A stretch of DNA of 64,000 nt from Chelativorans sp. (GCF_031180965.1 NZ_JAPSLH010000018.1:1-64000); one strand, 5' to 3'. Positions 10,874-20,437 are shown, counted from the first letter of the stretch. Made by a program: numbers and translations. Notes: generated by a model not told the origin, from the sequence alone.

Positions 10874-11197
10874 TCATTCTCCTTCGAGTTGTTTCTTCAG
10901 ATCGTGCAGCAGGCTGAGCCGCTGACGTTCGAATTTCCGCACCCACCGCTCATAGACCTCGTGCAGCGGCACCGGGTTTATAAAGTGCAGCTTTTCCCGG
11001 CCGCGCCTGGCCGTGCTCACCAGGTTGGCGTCTTCCAATATCCCGAGGTGCTGCGTTGCGGACTGCCGCGTCATGTCCAGGTTCTCGCAGAGCTGCCCGA
11101 GCGTTTGCCCGTTCCTCTCGTAAAGGAGGTCCAGCAGCTTTCTGCGTGTCGGATCGCCCAGCGCCTTAAATACCTTGTCAGCATCCATCGTGCTCAC
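10874..11197 (-). CDS. ArsR-family winged-helix repressor
   Basis: 107 residues: DADKVFKALGDPTRRKLLDLL, then recognition helix MTRQSATQHLGILEDANLV and the wing RRGREKLHFIN. It lacks the CxCxxC metal-site motif of arsenic-sensing members, fitting the SRPBCC-linked subgroup that is not metal-responsive. It overlaps the SRPBCC start and has a perfect palindrome just upstream (11213-11232), suggesting autorepression. Confidence 0.92.
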   Translation of the reverse strand: MSTMDADKVFKALGDPTRRKLLDLLYERNGQTLGQLCENLDMTRQSATQHLGILEDANLVSTARRGREKLHFINPVPLHEVYERWVRKFERQRLSLLHDLKKQLEGE

Positions 11198-11212
11198 CTC
11201 GCGAGCATCAAT

Positions 11213-11232
11213 ATGCAGGTAAATACCTGCAT
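11213..11232. promoter_or_regulatory. perfect palindrome, probable ArsR operator
   Basis: Arms ATGCAGGTA and TACCTGCAT flank a 2-bp AA centre, 15 bp upstream of the ArsR start. Size, symmetry and location fit an autorepressor operator for the winged-helix dimer encoded downstream. Confidence 0.7.
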
Positions 11233-11351
11233 GTCAAGTGACGGCAGACAGCGGCCGGGAACTGCCGGGCAAGCTTTCGAGGGAACCAAAGGGGTGAGGA
11301 CAGCGGCGTCGCTAACGCCGCATGGCGCAGGTCGGGGGTGCGCGTCGTCGG

Positions 11352-11383
11352 TCTTTTATCGGTTGTGTCTTTTATCGGTTGTG
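11352..11383. repeat. two-copy 16-bp tandem repeat
   Basis: TCTTTTATCGGTTGTG occurs twice head to tail with no spacer, ending 10 bp before the hslO stop codon region. No function is evident; it is probably a local duplication. Confidence 0.8.
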
Positions 11384-11393
11384 AAAGGCTGGA

Positions 11394-12395
11394 CTATTCG
11401 CCGCCGAACTCTTCGGGATCGAAGAGATATTCCTTGGAGCAGAATTCGCAGTTCACGCGGATCACACCGTCCTCGGTGCTCTCCTTGATCTCCTCGGCGG
11501 TGAAGCCGTCGAGGATCGACTTGATCTTCTCGCGCGAGCAGGAGCAGTTGTCGATGACGTCGACGCCTTCGTAGACGCGCACGCCCTGTTCATGGAACAG
11601 GCGATAGAGCAGCCGTTCCGCCCCGACGGTCGGGTCGAGCAATTCGTCGATCTCCACCGTGCCGAGCAAGGCCAGCGCCTCCTGCCAGGCATTGTCCTCC
11701 GGGTGGCCGTCGCCGATGTTCTCGGTGTCGCCGTCGCCGCCCGGCAGATCCGCCATGCGGCTGCGTTCGGCGGATGCTGGCAGGAACTGGATGAGCAGGC
11801 CGCCGGCGCGCCAGTGTTCCTCCCCGCTCTCGCCCGGCTTTACCATTCGGGCGACGCCGAGCCGCACCTCGGTGGGAATCTGCTCCGATTGGCGGAAATA
11901 GGTGCGTGCCACCTCTTCCAGGGAGGAACCGTCGAGCTGCACGATGCCCTGATAGCGGTGCATATAGGCGCCCTGGTCGATGGTGAGCGCCAGGATGCCC
12001 TTGCCAAGCAGTTGCTCGGGCGAATCCTCGCCGCGCTCGACGGCCTGCCCGAGCCGCTCCTCGTCGAAGCGCGCATAGGCGCGCATGGAGCCGGGGGTCG
12101 AGAAGTCCGCCACCAGCATGTCCACGGGGCCGTCCGACTGCGTCTGGACGATGAACTTGCCGTCGAATTTCAGTGAGCTTCCGAGAAGAACCGTAAGCAC
12201 CACGACCTCGGCGAGGAGGCGCGAGACGGGTTCCGGATAGCTATGGCGCGCGAGGATCTGGTCCAGCATCGGCCCGACCTGCACCGCGCGACCGCGCACC
12301 TCCAGCGCCTCCACCTCGAAGGGGACGACGTGATCGTCGCCGGCGAAACCGAAATCGCCGAGTTTTGCTGAACCCTCGCTCACTGGGCGAGACAC
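11394..12395 (-). CDS. hslO: Hsp33 redox-regulated chaperone
   Basis: 333 residues. The C-terminal zinc switch is intact: NCSCSREK then NCEFCSKEY, giving CxC...CxxC. The chaperone body is recognisable ([25 protein letters not shown]). In oxidising conditions Zn is released and the protein binds unfolding clients. An inserted acidic loop ([18 protein letters not shown]) is common in alphaproteobacteria. Its start overlaps the argF end by 16 nt; argD-argF-hslO is a conserved rhizobial operon. Confidence 0.96.
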   Translation of the reverse strand: MSRPVSEGSAKLGDFGFAGDDHVVPFEVEALEVRGRAVQVGPMLDQILARHSYPEPVSRLLAEVVVLTVLLGSSLKFDGKFIVQTQSDGPVDMLVADFSTPGSMRAYARFDEERLGQAVERGEDSPEQLLGKGILALTIDQGAYMHRYQGIVQLDGSSLEEVARTYFRQSEQIPTEVRLGVARMVKPGESGEEHWRAGGLLIQFLPASAERSRMADLPGGDGDTENIGDGHPEDNAWQEALALLGTVEIDELLDPTVGAERLLYRLFHEQGVRVYEGVDVIDNCSCSREKIKSILDGFTAEEIKESTEDGVIRVNCEFCSKEYLFDPEEFGGE

Positions 12396-13297
12396 CAGGC
12401 AAGCACCGCCTTTTGGGCGTGGAGACGGTTTTCCGCCTCGTCGAACACCACCGAATGCGGCCCGTCGATGACCTCATCCGTCACTTCCTCGCCCCGATGG
12501 GCGGGCAGGCAGTGCATGAATAGGGAATCCTTGTTGGCGAAACTCATCAGCCTCTCATTCACCTGATAGGGCTGGAACACGTTGTGGCCGCGGGCGCGAT
12601 GCTCCTGGCCCATGGAGACCCATGTATCAGTGACGACACAATCCGCGTCGCGCACCGCCGCCTCCGGATCCTGCATCAGGGCGACGCGGCCGCCATTGGC
12701 TTTCGCCCACTCCACATAGTGCGCCGCCGGCTCGCTTCCAGCGGGGGTGGCGACATTCAGCCGGAAGCCGAACCGCGCGGAGGCCTCGATCAGCGAATGC
12801 AGCACATTGTTGCCGTCGCCGGACCAGGCGAAGAGCCTGTCCTTCACGCTGCCGCGGTGCTCCTCATAGGTCATGACATCGGCCATGATCTGGCAGGGAT
12901 GCGTATCGTCGGTCAGCCCGTTGATCACCGGGACGGTCGCGTTCTCAGCCAGCTCCAAAAGCCGCGCATGCGCGGTGGTGCGGATCATGATGGCATCGAC
13001 ATAGCGCGACAGTACCTTGGCCGTATCGGCGATGGTCTCACTTCGGCCGAGCTGCATTTCCGCGCCCGTCAGCATGATGGTCTCGCCGCCCAGCTGGCGC
13101 ATGGCCACATCGAAGGAGACGCGGGTGCGCGTGGAAGGCTTGTCGAAGATCATTGCAAGCACCTTCCCCTCGAAGGGCTTGTCGCCGTGGCCGGCCTTGA
13201 GCCGCGCCTTGCGCTCGCGGGCGTCGTCCAGCATGAAGCGCAGATCGGCGGCCGAAACGGCCGAAAGATCGATGAAGTGGCGTGGCACGGCGCTCAT
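12380..13297 (-). CDS. argF: ornithine carbamoyltransferase
   Basis: 305 residues; makes citrulline from ornithine and carbamoyl phosphate in arginine synthesis. Motifs: carbamoyl-phosphate loop KPSTRTR, HPCQ, and ornithine-binding [12 protein letters not shown]. The start overlaps the end of argD (ATGA), so the two are translationally coupled; hslO follows with a 16-nt overlap. The length is standard. Confidence 0.97.
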   Translation of the reverse strand: MSAVPRHFIDLSAVSAADLRFMLDDARERKARLKAGHGDKPFEGKVLAMIFDKPSTRTRVSFDVAMRQLGGETIMLTGAEMQLGRSETIADTAKVLSRYVDAIMIRTTAHARLLELAENATVPVINGLTDDTHPCQIMADVMTYEEHRGSVKDRLFAWSGDGNNVLHSLIEASARFGFRLNVATPAGSEPAAHYVEWAKANGGRVALMQDPEAAVRDADCVVTDTWVSMGQEHRARGHNVFQPYQVNERLMSFANKDSLFMHCLPAHRGEEVTDEVIDGPHSVVFDEAENRLHAQKAVLAWCLAQ

Positions 13298-14499
13298 CCC
13301 CTGCCGGCTTCCGCCATTGCGGGGGCGGGTGCCAGCGCCTGCATCGCCCGGCGTATCCGCTCCAGCGCGTCGCCGATCTCGCCGTCGGTGACGTTGAGCG
13401 GCGGCAAAAGGCGCAGCACGTTCTCGCCGGCCGGCGCGCCAAGGATCTTCTCCTCGGACATGGCGTCCCGCAGGGCGGTGTTGGGGACCTTGCAGCGGAT
13501 GCCGAGCAGGAGCCCGGCGCCGCGGATCTCCTCCACGACCTCAGGGAACTCGTCGGCGATGGCGGCGAGACCTTGCTTGAGGAGGAGGCCCTTGCGCGCC
13601 ACCTCGTCGAGGAAACCGTCCTCGAGGATTATGTCGAGCACGGCGTTGCCGACCGCCATGGCGAGCGGATTGCCGCCGAAAGTGGTGCCGTGCACGCCGG
13701 GAGTCATGCCGCTGGCCGCCTCCTGCGTGGCGAGGCACGCGCCGAGCGGGAAGCCACCGCCGATGCCCTTTGCGATGGCGGCGATATCCGGCGTCACGCC
13801 AGACCACTCATAGGCGAAGAGCTTTCCGGTGCGGCCGACGCCGGTCTGGATCTCATCGAGGATGAGCAGCAGACCGTGCCTGTCGCAGAGCTCGCGCAGC
13901 GCCTTCATCATCTGCGCCGGGACCGGGCGGATGCCGCCCTCGCCCTGGACAGGCTCGATGAGGATGGCCGCGGTGTCCGGCCCGATCGCCTGCTCCACCG
14001 CCTTGAGGTCGCCGAAGGGCACCTGGTCGAACCCTTCCACCTTGGGCCCGAAGCCTTCCAGATATTTCTTCTGGCCGCCTGCAGCGATGGTGGCCAGCGT
14101 GCGACCGTGGAAGGCTCCTTCGAAAGTAATGATGCGGAACCGGTTCTCCTCGCCCCTGGCGTAGTGGTAGCGGCGCGCCGTCTTGATGGCGCATTCGAGC
14201 GCCTCAGCGCCGGAATTGGCGAAGAACACCTTGTCGGCGAAGCTGTTCTCCACGAGGCGCTCGCCGAGGCGCCGCTGGCCAGGGATCTCATAGAGATTGG
14301 AGACGTGCCAGAGCTTCTGCGCCTGCTCGGTGAGCGCCGCCACCAGATGCGGATGGGCGTGGCCGAGGGAATTGACGGCGATGCCGGCGGCGAAGTCGAG
14401 ATAGCGCGTGCCGTCGGCGGTGATCAGCCAGGAGCCTTCGCCGCGCTCGAAGGCGAGGGGGAGCCTGGCGAAAGTATCGTAAAGCGCCGAACCGCTCAT
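13294..14499 (-). CDS. argD: acetylornithine aminotransferase
   Basis: PLP-dependent class-III aminotransferase (also usable for succinyl-diaminopimelate). The open frame runs further up, but the ATG at 14499 ([24 protein letters not shown]) begins the conserved domain and gives 401 residues. Seen: [12 protein letters not shown], the FHGRT loop, [13 protein letters not shown] and the PLP-lysine region [14 protein letters not shown]. An SD (GGAG) lies 10 nt upstream. It is the first gene of argD-argF-hslO; a terminator-like hairpin sits in its leader (14549-14578). Confidence 0.96.
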   Translation of the reverse strand: MSGSALYDTFARLPLAFERGEGSWLITADGTRYLDFAAGIAVNSLGHAHPHLVAALTEQAQKLWHVSNLYEIPGQRRLGERLVENSFADKVFFANSGAEALECAIKTARRYHYARGEENRFRIITFEGAFHGRTLATIAAGGQKKYLEGFGPKVEGFDQVPFGDLKAVEQAIGPDTAAILIEPVQGEGGIRPVPAQMMKALRELCDRHGLLLILDEIQTGVGRTGKLFAYEWSGVTPDIAAIAKGIGGGFPLGACLATQEAASGMTPGVHGTTFGGNPLAMAVGNAVLDIILEDGFLDEVARKGLLLKQGLAAIADEFPEVVEEIRGAGLLLGIRCKVPNTALRDAMSEEKILGAPAGENVLRLLPPLNVTDGEIGDALERIRRAMQALAPAPAMAEAGRG

Positions 14500-14548
14500 G
14501 CAGGTGTTCTCCGGGACGGTGTTGACGGCTTTGCCGCCGCAAGGCGAA

Positions 14549-14578
14549 TAAAACCAAAATGCCGCCCCAGGGGCGGCA
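14549..14578 (-). terminator. hairpin with T-rich tail in the argD leader (attenuator candidate)
   Basis: TGCCGCCCC (14560-14568) and GGGGCGGCA (14570-14578) form a strong stem, followed on the minus strand by ATTTTGGTTTTATT. It lies 50-80 nt before the argD ATG with no other minus-strand gene upstream, so it may regulate argD rather than end a neighbour. Confidence 0.5.
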
Positions 14579-14698
14579 CGCGCGCTTTTATCGGCATTTT
14601 CCCCCGCAAAGTCAACGCTCGCCCGGCTTTGCGCCGCGCGCGCCAAGTGGATGAGCTGGGGCGGCTGCGCGCCCAAGTTGGGGAAAACCGAAAAAACT

Positions 14699-14734
14699 GA
14701 TTCGCGAGTGAAGAGGGACTCTTGTCACGGAGTC
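14699..14734. promoter_or_regulatory. three clustered GANTC (CcrM) sites upstream of gcrA
   Basis: GATTC (14699-14703), GACTC (14717-14721) and GAGTC (14730-14734) fall within 36 bp. CcrM methylates GANTC and GcrA activates promoters carrying methylated GANTC, so the cluster between divergent argD and gcrA suggests cell-cycle control, possibly feedback by GcrA. Confidence 0.6.
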
Positions 14735-14876
14735 AACCGATAGGGTAGTTTGGATGAGTAACGACTAGATTTCGTGCGGCGGACCATCAAAACCATATAG
14801 ATGTGGTGTCCACAGGGCAATTTGCCAGGTGGAGCCGCACCGGGATTCCGCGCGATTGCCACAGGAGCGGTTCCTG

Positions 14877-15398
14877 ATGAACTGGACAGACGAACGCGTC
14901 GAAATGCTGAAGAAGCTCTGGGCCGAGGGCCTGAGCGCGAGCCAGATTGCGGCGCAGCTGGGCGGCGTCAGCCGCAATGCGGTTATCGGCAAGGTGCACC
15001 GGCTGAAGCTTTCCGCCCGGGGGCGGGCCGCAGGCGCGCCGACGCGCCAGAAGAAGGCGGCAGCGGCCGCGGCGAGCGGCGCGGCGGCGGGAGCGCGGCG
15101 GCAGCGTAGCGCCCGGCCGGTGACGGCTTCCATCGGCGCCACGGCGCTGAAGGTGCAGTTCGAGGAAGAGGCGGTCGCCTATCACTATATGCGCCCGGCG
15201 CGGGACGTGGTCGTGCCGATGTCGCGCAACCTGAAGCTGGTCGAGCTGACCGAGCGCACCTGCAAATGGCCGAACGGCGACCCGCTGGCCGAGGATTTCA
15301 GCTTCTGCGGCAGCGACGCGGGAGAGAATGGACCCTACTGCGGCTATCACTCCCGGCTGGCTTACCAGCCGGTTTCGGAACGCCGGCGCAGCAGATAG
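14877..15398 (+). CDS. gcrA: GcrA cell-cycle regulator
   Basis: 173 residues from the ATG at 14877, with an AGGAG SD 9 nt upstream; a longer upstream frame lacks family similarity. The N-terminus MNWTDERVEMLKKLWAEG and SASQIAAQLGG...SRNAVIGKVHRL is the GcrA helix-turn-helix; an Ala-rich linker follows; the C-terminus has CKWPNGDP and FCG, the sigma70-binding zinc-like region. GcrA binds RNA polymerase sigma70 and activates promoters with methylated GANTC. It is divergent from the arg operon and ends in a strong terminator. Confidence 0.97.
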   Translation: MNWTDERVEMLKKLWAEGLSASQIAAQLGGVSRNAVIGKVHRLKLSARGRAAGAPTRQKKAAAAAASGAAAGARRQRSARPVTASIGATALKVQFEEEAVAYHYMRPARDVVVPMSRNLKLVELTERTCKWPNGDPLAEDFSFCGSDAGENGPYCGYHSRLAYQPVSERRRSR

Positions 15399-15431
15399 GG
15401 GACGGGGCAACAACGAGCGGACCGATTACCT

Positions 15432-15460
15432 CGGGCGGCCCTTTGCCGCCCGTTTTTTTT
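15432..15460 (+). terminator. gcrA rho-independent terminator
   Basis: Stem CGGGCGGC/GCCGCCCG with loop CCTTT, followed by eight T (15453-15460). Textbook form, just after gcrA. Confidence 0.9.
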
Positions 15461-15483
15461 GGATCCGCCGCAAAGCTGCGGCG

Positions 15484-17805
15484 CTATCTCAGCTCACGGC
15501 GGAGGATCTTGCCCACATTCGACTTCGGCAATTCGCTGCGGAATTCCACGTGCCGCGGGCGCTTGTAGCCGGTGAGCTTCTCGCGGCAGAAGTCGAGGAT
15601 GTCCTTCTCGGTGAGGGCCGGGTCCTTCTTGACGACGAACAGTTTCGGCGCCTCGCCGGAATGCTCGTCCGGCACGCCGACCGCCGCGACCTCCAGCACG
15701 CCGGGGTGGTGCGCGACCACCTCCTCGATCTCGTTGGGATAGACGTTGAAGCCGGAGACGAGGATCATGTCCTTCTTGCGGTCGACGATCTTGATATAGC
15801 CCGCCTCGTCCATGACGCCGATATCGCCGGACCTGAAGAAGCCGTCCGGGGTCATGGCCTTGGCGGTCTCCTCCGGCTGGTTCCAGTAGCCGGCCATCAC
15901 CTGCGGCCCGCGGATGCAGATCTCGCCCGCCTCGCCGATTTTCACGGCCTTGCCGCTGTCGTCGCGGATCGCCACGTCCGTGGAGGGGAGGGGCAGGCCT
16001 ATGCTGCCGGTGAATTCGGGCGTGTCGAAGCGGTTCGCCGTCGCCACAGGCGAGGTCTCTGACAGGCCGTAGCCCTCGGTGATCTTGCAGCCGGTGAGCG
16101 CCTTCCAACGGTCGGCGACGGAGCGCTGCACGGCCATGCCGCCGCCGAAGGTGAGTTCTAGACCCTTGAAGTCGAGCTTCTGGAAGTCGGCATTGTTGAG
16201 GAGCGCGTTGAAGAGCGTGTTGAGGCCCGGAAAGACGTTCACCCTGTATTTTCCGAACTCCTTCACGAGGGCCGGGATGTCGCGCGGATTGACGATGAGG
16301 ACGTTGTGCGTGCCGAGCTTGATGCCCATCAGCGCGTTCACGGTAAGGCCGTAGATGTGATAGAGGGGCAGGGCGCAGAGATAGACCTCGCGCTCCGGCC
16401 TGGGCCTGTCGTGATAGGCGCCGCTGAACCAGACCTCGCACTGCAGGACGTTGGCGAGCACGTTGCGGTGCAGCAGGATGGCGCCCTTGGCGATGCCGGT
16501 CGTGCCGCCGGTATATTGCAGGAAGGCGATGTCATCGAGGCCGACCTCGACAGGCGAAAGACGGGCCGAGGCTCCTTGGCGCATTGCCTGTTTGAAGGGA
16601 ATGTGGCCCGGCAGTTCCCACTGCGGCACCAGTTTCTTGACCCGGCGCACCACGAGATTGACCACATGGCCCTTGAGGCCCAGCATGTCGCCCATGCTGG
16701 CCACGACGACGTGCTTCACCTGCGTGTTGCCGATCGCCGCCTGGAGGGTCTTGGCGAAATTCTCCAGGATGATGATGGCCTCGGCGCCCGAATCCTTGAG
16801 CTGGTGCTCGAGTTCCCGCGCCGTATAGAGCGGGTTGACGTTGACGACCACATAGCCGGCCCGCAGCGCCGCCATCATGGCGATGGGATATTGCAGCACA
16901 TTGGGCATCATGATCGCCACGCGCGCGCCCTTCGTCAGGCCGAGCGACTGCAGGAAGGCGCCGAAATCGCGCGAGGCCTTTTCGAACTCGGCGAAACTGA
17001 TCGTCTTGCCCATGCTGGTGAAGGCGGGGCGGTCCGCATAGTTGCGGCAGGCCTCCAGCATCATATGGGCGAGCGAGCTGTGGCGGAACGGCTCGATCTC
17101 CGCGGGGATCTTCTCGGGATAAGTTTTGAGCCAGGGCTTTGCACCGTCTTTGCCATTGGCGGCGCCAACGGCGGATTTCGCTTTCGCCGCTCCCTTTGCG
17201 CCCGACCTCGCCTGAGCGGACCGAGCCTCCTCGGAAGGCGCCGCGGTCGCAGCGGCGACCGCCGCCTCGCCCTTGCCGCCGGACCGGGTTTTCTTTCCGG
17301 AAGCTTTTGCCGGCTTTTCCTTGACCGATGCAGCCTTGACGGCGGTGACCTGCGACGGTCCCTTTGCCGCCGGCGGGGCGGCCTGCGCCTCCGCTGCTTT
17401 CCCTTTTTCGGCGACGCTGGCAGCTGGCGCGGTCCTCTTCCTGCCGCTCGATTTCTCGGCGGTGGGCTCCGAGACCTTCGCGCTCTTCCTCACCGGACTT
17501 GCCTTTGCAGCCGCCGGCTCCGCTTCCGGGAGATTGCCTCGCGCCCGCTTGCCCCCTTTTGCACCGGATGGCTTGGCCGTCGCGGCATCGGTGGTGCTTG
17601 GAGGCGGCTCGTCCGTTACCGGAGGGGTGGCTGCGGCCTTGCGCCTGCCTGCCGGCTTTTCGGCCGACCTGCTTGGACTTTTCGATGCGGTGGCGGTTTT
17701 CGCCGTGCTGCGCCGTCCGGCTGCCGGCTTCTTTTCGGTCTCGCCAGGAACTGCTTTATCCCGACTGGCGCCGTTTTGCTCGCTCGTGCCGTTTCTCTTG
17801 GCCAT
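15484..17805 (-). CDS. fadD: long-chain fatty acid-CoA ligase with histone-H1-like N-terminal tail
   Basis: 773 residues from the ATG at 17805, preceded by GAGGGAGGGAAGA. The C-terminal 550 residues are an ordinary class-I adenylating enzyme: YTGGTTGIAKGA nucleotide loop, GYGLSETSPV, FRSGDIG and DRKKDMILVSGFNVYPNEIEEV, ending PKSNVGKILRRELR. It activates fatty acids to acyl-CoA. The first 220 or so residues are low-complexity, rich in Ala, Lys, Pro and Ser (for example KKPAAGRRSTAKTATASKS), like histone H1 or AlgP tails and absent from normal FadD. The frame is open throughout and needs no frameshift. A role in DNA or envelope binding, or localisation, is speculative. Confidence 0.9.
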   Translation of the reverse strand: MAKRNGTSEQNGASRDKAVPGETEKKPAAGRRSTAKTATASKSPSRSAEKPAGRRKAAATPPVTDEPPPSTTDAATAKPSGAKGGKRARGNLPEAEPAAAKASPVRKSAKVSEPTAEKSSGRKRTAPAASVAEKGKAAEAQAAPPAAKGPSQVTAVKAASVKEKPAKASGKKTRSGGKGEAAVAAATAAPSEEARSAQARSGAKGAAKAKSAVGAANGKDGAKPWLKTYPEKIPAEIEPFRHSSLAHMMLEACRNYADRPAFTSMGKTISFAEFEKASRDFGAFLQSLGLTKGARVAIMMPNVLQYPIAMMAALRAGYVVVNVNPLYTARELEHQLKDSGAEAIIILENFAKTLQAAIGNTQVKHVVVASMGDMLGLKGHVVNLVVRRVKKLVPQWELPGHIPFKQAMRQGASARLSPVEVGLDDIAFLQYTGGTTGIAKGAILLHRNVLANVLQCEVWFSGAYHDRPRPEREVYLCALPLYHIYGLTVNALMGIKLGTHNVLIVNPRDIPALVKEFGKYRVNVFPGLNTLFNALLNNADFQKLDFKGLELTFGGGMAVQRSVADRWKALTGCKITEGYGLSETSPVATANRFDTPEFTGSIGLPLPSTDVAIRDDSGKAVKIGEAGEICIRGPQVMAGYWNQPEETAKAMTPDGFFRSGDIGVMDEAGYIKIVDRKKDMILVSGFNVYPNEIEEVVAHHPGVLEVAAVGVPDEHSGEAPKLFVVKKDPALTEKDILDFCREKLTGYKRPRHVEFRSELPKSNVGKILRRELR

Positions 17806-17956
17806 TCTTCCCTCCCTCGAAAAGCCCAATCGCGTGGACGTTCACGCCAAATATCCGCGTCGCCCGGCGGTCTCCGCCTGATCGTCCGAGCCATGCCGAC
17901 AGGACATTATGGCCACACGGCTCGGCCCGGCAAGCTCCGATCGCTCGCCCGCCGAT

Positions 17957-18508
17957 TTACTGGCCGAAGCCTTCGTGCGCCTCGAGGAAAGCGAGCTCTT
18001 CGCGCGTGCTCTCCCGGCCGAGGGCGCGGTTGCGGTGGGGAAAGCGGCCGAAGCGCTGGATGATGTCGCGATGTTCGAGCGCGTAACGCAACTGTTCCTC
18101 AAGCCCCAGCGCCTTGAAGAGCATGACGGAGAGTTCCTGATCCGCGGCGATCTCCGAATGCTGGAAGGGCATGTAAAGGAACTGCCTCTGCTCGGGCGGC
18201 AGTCCATCGTCGAGCCGCTTGTCCACCGCCGCGCGGGCGATGCGCACCGCAAGATCATCCGTGGAGAAGGCCCGGGCCGTGCCGCGATACATGTTGCGCG
18301 GGAACTGGTCGAAGAGGATCACCGCCGCAAGCGCCGCGCGCTGCTCCTCCGTTGCCTCCTTAGGCAGATCATTGCTCAACCGCTCGTGCAGCGATCCGAA
18401 GCGCTGCCTCATCGTCTCGTCGATATCCCTGGTGCTTTCGAACCAGTTTTCCGGCCGGACCTCGCCGAACCAGAAGGAGAGGATGTCGTCGCGCCAATTC
18501 TTGGCCAT
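17957..18508 (-). CDS. DUF924 family protein
   Basis: 183 residues from the ATG at 18508 (MAKNWRDDILSFWFGE), with a GGGAGAC SD; longer upstream frames look non-coding. Typical DUF924 pattern: ILSFWFGE, ILFDQFPRNMYRGT, FLYMPFQHSE and HRDIIQRFGRFPHRNRALGRES. A helical, TPR-like fold of unknown function. Stand-alone, on the same strand as fadD. Confidence 0.92.
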   Translation of the reverse strand: MAKNWRDDILSFWFGEVRPENWFESTRDIDETMRQRFGSLHERLSNDLPKEATEEQRAALAAVILFDQFPRNMYRGTARAFSTDDLAVRIARAAVDKRLDDGLPPEQRQFLYMPFQHSEIAADQELSVMLFKALGLEEQLRYALEHRDIIQRFGRFPHRNRALGRESTREELAFLEAHEGFGQ

Positions 18509-18728
18509 AGAAGTCTCCCGTCGACCGCCCTGGGGCATGTCCCGCCTATGTGGGGATGTCCGCCGCCGCCTGTCCACCTTCGCCGCTGGATTGGGACGAA
18601 AATCGCGTTGGACAAAGAATCACAGGTCGCTCTTTGCGCGGGGGAGTTCCCTCACGAAAGGAACTTTGCTTATATGCGCCCCCAAGAGCCATCGGGAACG
18701 GCTCGAATAACCTCTTGGGAGAAACCCT

Positions 18729-20324
18729 ATGAAAACCAAAATGATGTTCGCGGCCTCCTTGCTGGCTGCCACGGTGCTCAGTGGCGCGGCGAGCGCGAAG
18801 ACCTTCGTCTATTGCTCCGAAGGCTCGCCCGAAGGCTTCGATCCAGGCCTCTACACGGCGGGAACCACATTCGATGCGGCCGCGCACACGGTCTATAACC
18901 GGCTGCTCGAATTCAAGCCTGGAACCACCGAGACCGTGCCGGGCCTTGCCGAAAGCTGGGAGATTTCCGACGACGGCCTGCAATACACGTTCAAGCTGCG
19001 GCCGGGCGTGAAATTCCAGACGACCGACTTCTTCACGCCCACCCGGGACCTCAATGCCGACGACGTGATCTTCTCCTTCGAGCGGCAATGGAAGAGCGAC
19101 CATCCATGGCATCAATATGTCGCCGGCGCCGCGTGGGAGTACTTCAACGGCATGGGCTTCCCGGATCTGATCGACAAGATCGAGAAGGTCGACGACATGA
19201 CGGTGCGCTTCACGCTGAAGCGGCAGGAGGCCCCTTTCCTCGCCAATCTGGCGATGCCCTTCTCCTCGATCGTGTCGAAGGAATATGCGGACAAGCTGGA
19301 AGCGGACGGCCAGCAGCAGCAGCTGAACCAGCAGCCGCTGGGAACGGGTCCCTTCGAGTTCGTCGCCTACCAGACCGATGCCGTGATCCGCTATCGCGCC
19401 CATGAGGACTACTGGAACGGCAAGCAGAAGATCGACGATCTTGTCTTCGCCATCACGCCCGACGCCTCCGTCCGCTTCCAGAAGCTGAAGGCCGGCGAAT
19501 GCCACCTGATGCCGTACCCGAATGCGGCCGATGTCGAGCAGATGAGATCGGACCCGAACCTGAAGGTGATGGAGCAGGAGGGCCTCAACGTCGCCTATCT
19601 CGCCTACAACACCACCCAGGCCCCCTTCGACAAGCCCGAGGTGCGCAAGGCGCTGAACATGGCGATCAACAAGCAGGCGATCGTCGATGCGGTGTTCCAG
19701 GGAATGGCGACGCCCGCCAAGAACCCGATCCCGCCGACCATGTGGTCCTACAACGACTCTGTCCAGGACGATCCCTATGATCCGGAAGCGGCCAAGAAGA
19801 TGCTGGAAGAAGCCGGTGTGTCCAACCTTTCCATGAAGGTTTGGGCCATGCCGGTGAGCCGGCCCTACATGCTGAACGCGCGCCGGGCGGCCGAGCTCAT
19901 CCAGTCCGACTTCCAGAAGATCGGAGTCAATGTCGAGATCGTCTCCTACGAGTGGGCCGAGTATCTGGAGCGCTCGAAAGCCAAGGACCGCGACGGCGCC
20001 GTGATCCTCGGCTGGACCGGTGACAATGGCGATCCGGACAACTTCCTGCACACGCTGCTCGGCTGCGACGCCGTGGGCGGCAACAACCGCGCCCAGTGGT
20101 GCAACGAGGAATTCAACAACCTCGTCGAGCAGGCCAAGCAGGCGTCCGATCAGGCCGAGCGCACCAAGCTCTATGAGGAGGCGCAGGTGGTCTTCAAGCG
20201 CGAGGCGCCCTGGGCCACGCTCGACCATTCGCTTTCCATCGTGCCGATGCGCAAGGAAGTGGAGGGCTTCGTGCAGAGCCCGCTCGGCGACTTCGCCTTC
20301 GAGGGCGTCGACATCGTCGAGTAA
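18729..20324 (+). CDS. dppA: periplasmic peptide-binding protein of an ABC importer (DppA-like)
   Basis: 531 residues with a Sec signal peptide (1-23, cut after AASA), then SBP_bac_5 family: FVYCSEGSPEGFDPGLYTAG, YNRLLEFKPGTTETVPGLAESW, PLGTGPFEFV and RFQKLKAGECHLM. It delivers di- or oligopeptides to the permease encoded next. First gene of a five-gene set (dppABCDF-type); a hairpin after it probably sets SBP excess over permease. An SD (GGGAG) precedes the ATG. The exact substrate is not determinable; Dpp-like is the closest match. Confidence 0.93.
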   Translation: MKTKMMFAASLLAATVLSGAASAKTFVYCSEGSPEGFDPGLYTAGTTFDAAAHTVYNRLLEFKPGTTETVPGLAESWEISDDGLQYTFKLRPGVKFQTTDFFTPTRDLNADDVIFSFERQWKSDHPWHQYVAGAAWEYFNGMGFPDLIDKIEKVDDMTVRFTLKRQEAPFLANLAMPFSSIVSKEYADKLEADGQQQQLNQQPLGTGPFEFVAYQTDAVIRYRAHEDYWNGKQKIDDLVFAITPDASVRFQKLKAGECHLMPYPNAADVEQMRSDPNLKVMEQEGLNVAYLAYNTTQAPFDKPEVRKALNMAINKQAIVDAVFQGMATPAKNPIPPTMWSYNDSVQDDPYDPEAAKKMLEEAGVSNLSMKVWAMPVSRPYMLNARRAAELIQSDFQKIGVNVEIVSYEWAEYLERSKAKDRDGAVILGWTGDNGDPDNFLHTLLGCDAVGGNNRAQWCNEEFNNLVEQAKQASDQAERTKLYEEAQVVFKREAPWATLDHSLSIVPMRKEVEGFVQSPLGDFAFEGVDIVE

Positions 20325-20347
20325 GCGCCCTAATTCCATCTTCGGAG

Positions 20348-20374
20348 GCGCGCCGGGAAACCGGCGCGCTTCTT
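20348..20374 (+). terminator. hairpin between dppA and dppB
   Basis: Stem GCGCGCCGG/CCGGCGCGC with a GAAA tetraloop (20348-20369), then TTCTT. The T-tail is short, so partial termination or mRNA stabilisation giving high binding-protein expression is likely. Confidence 0.6.
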
Positions 20375-20437
20375 GCCATTTGCATTGAGGCGAAGCCGCA
20401 CAGGCTCACCTGTATTTCGTAGGAGATCGAAAGCGCC

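Noticed and set aside
18546-20339. 597-codon open frame antisense to dppA
   Set aside because: It mirrors a well-supported binding-protein gene and has no family features; a high-GC antisense artefact.
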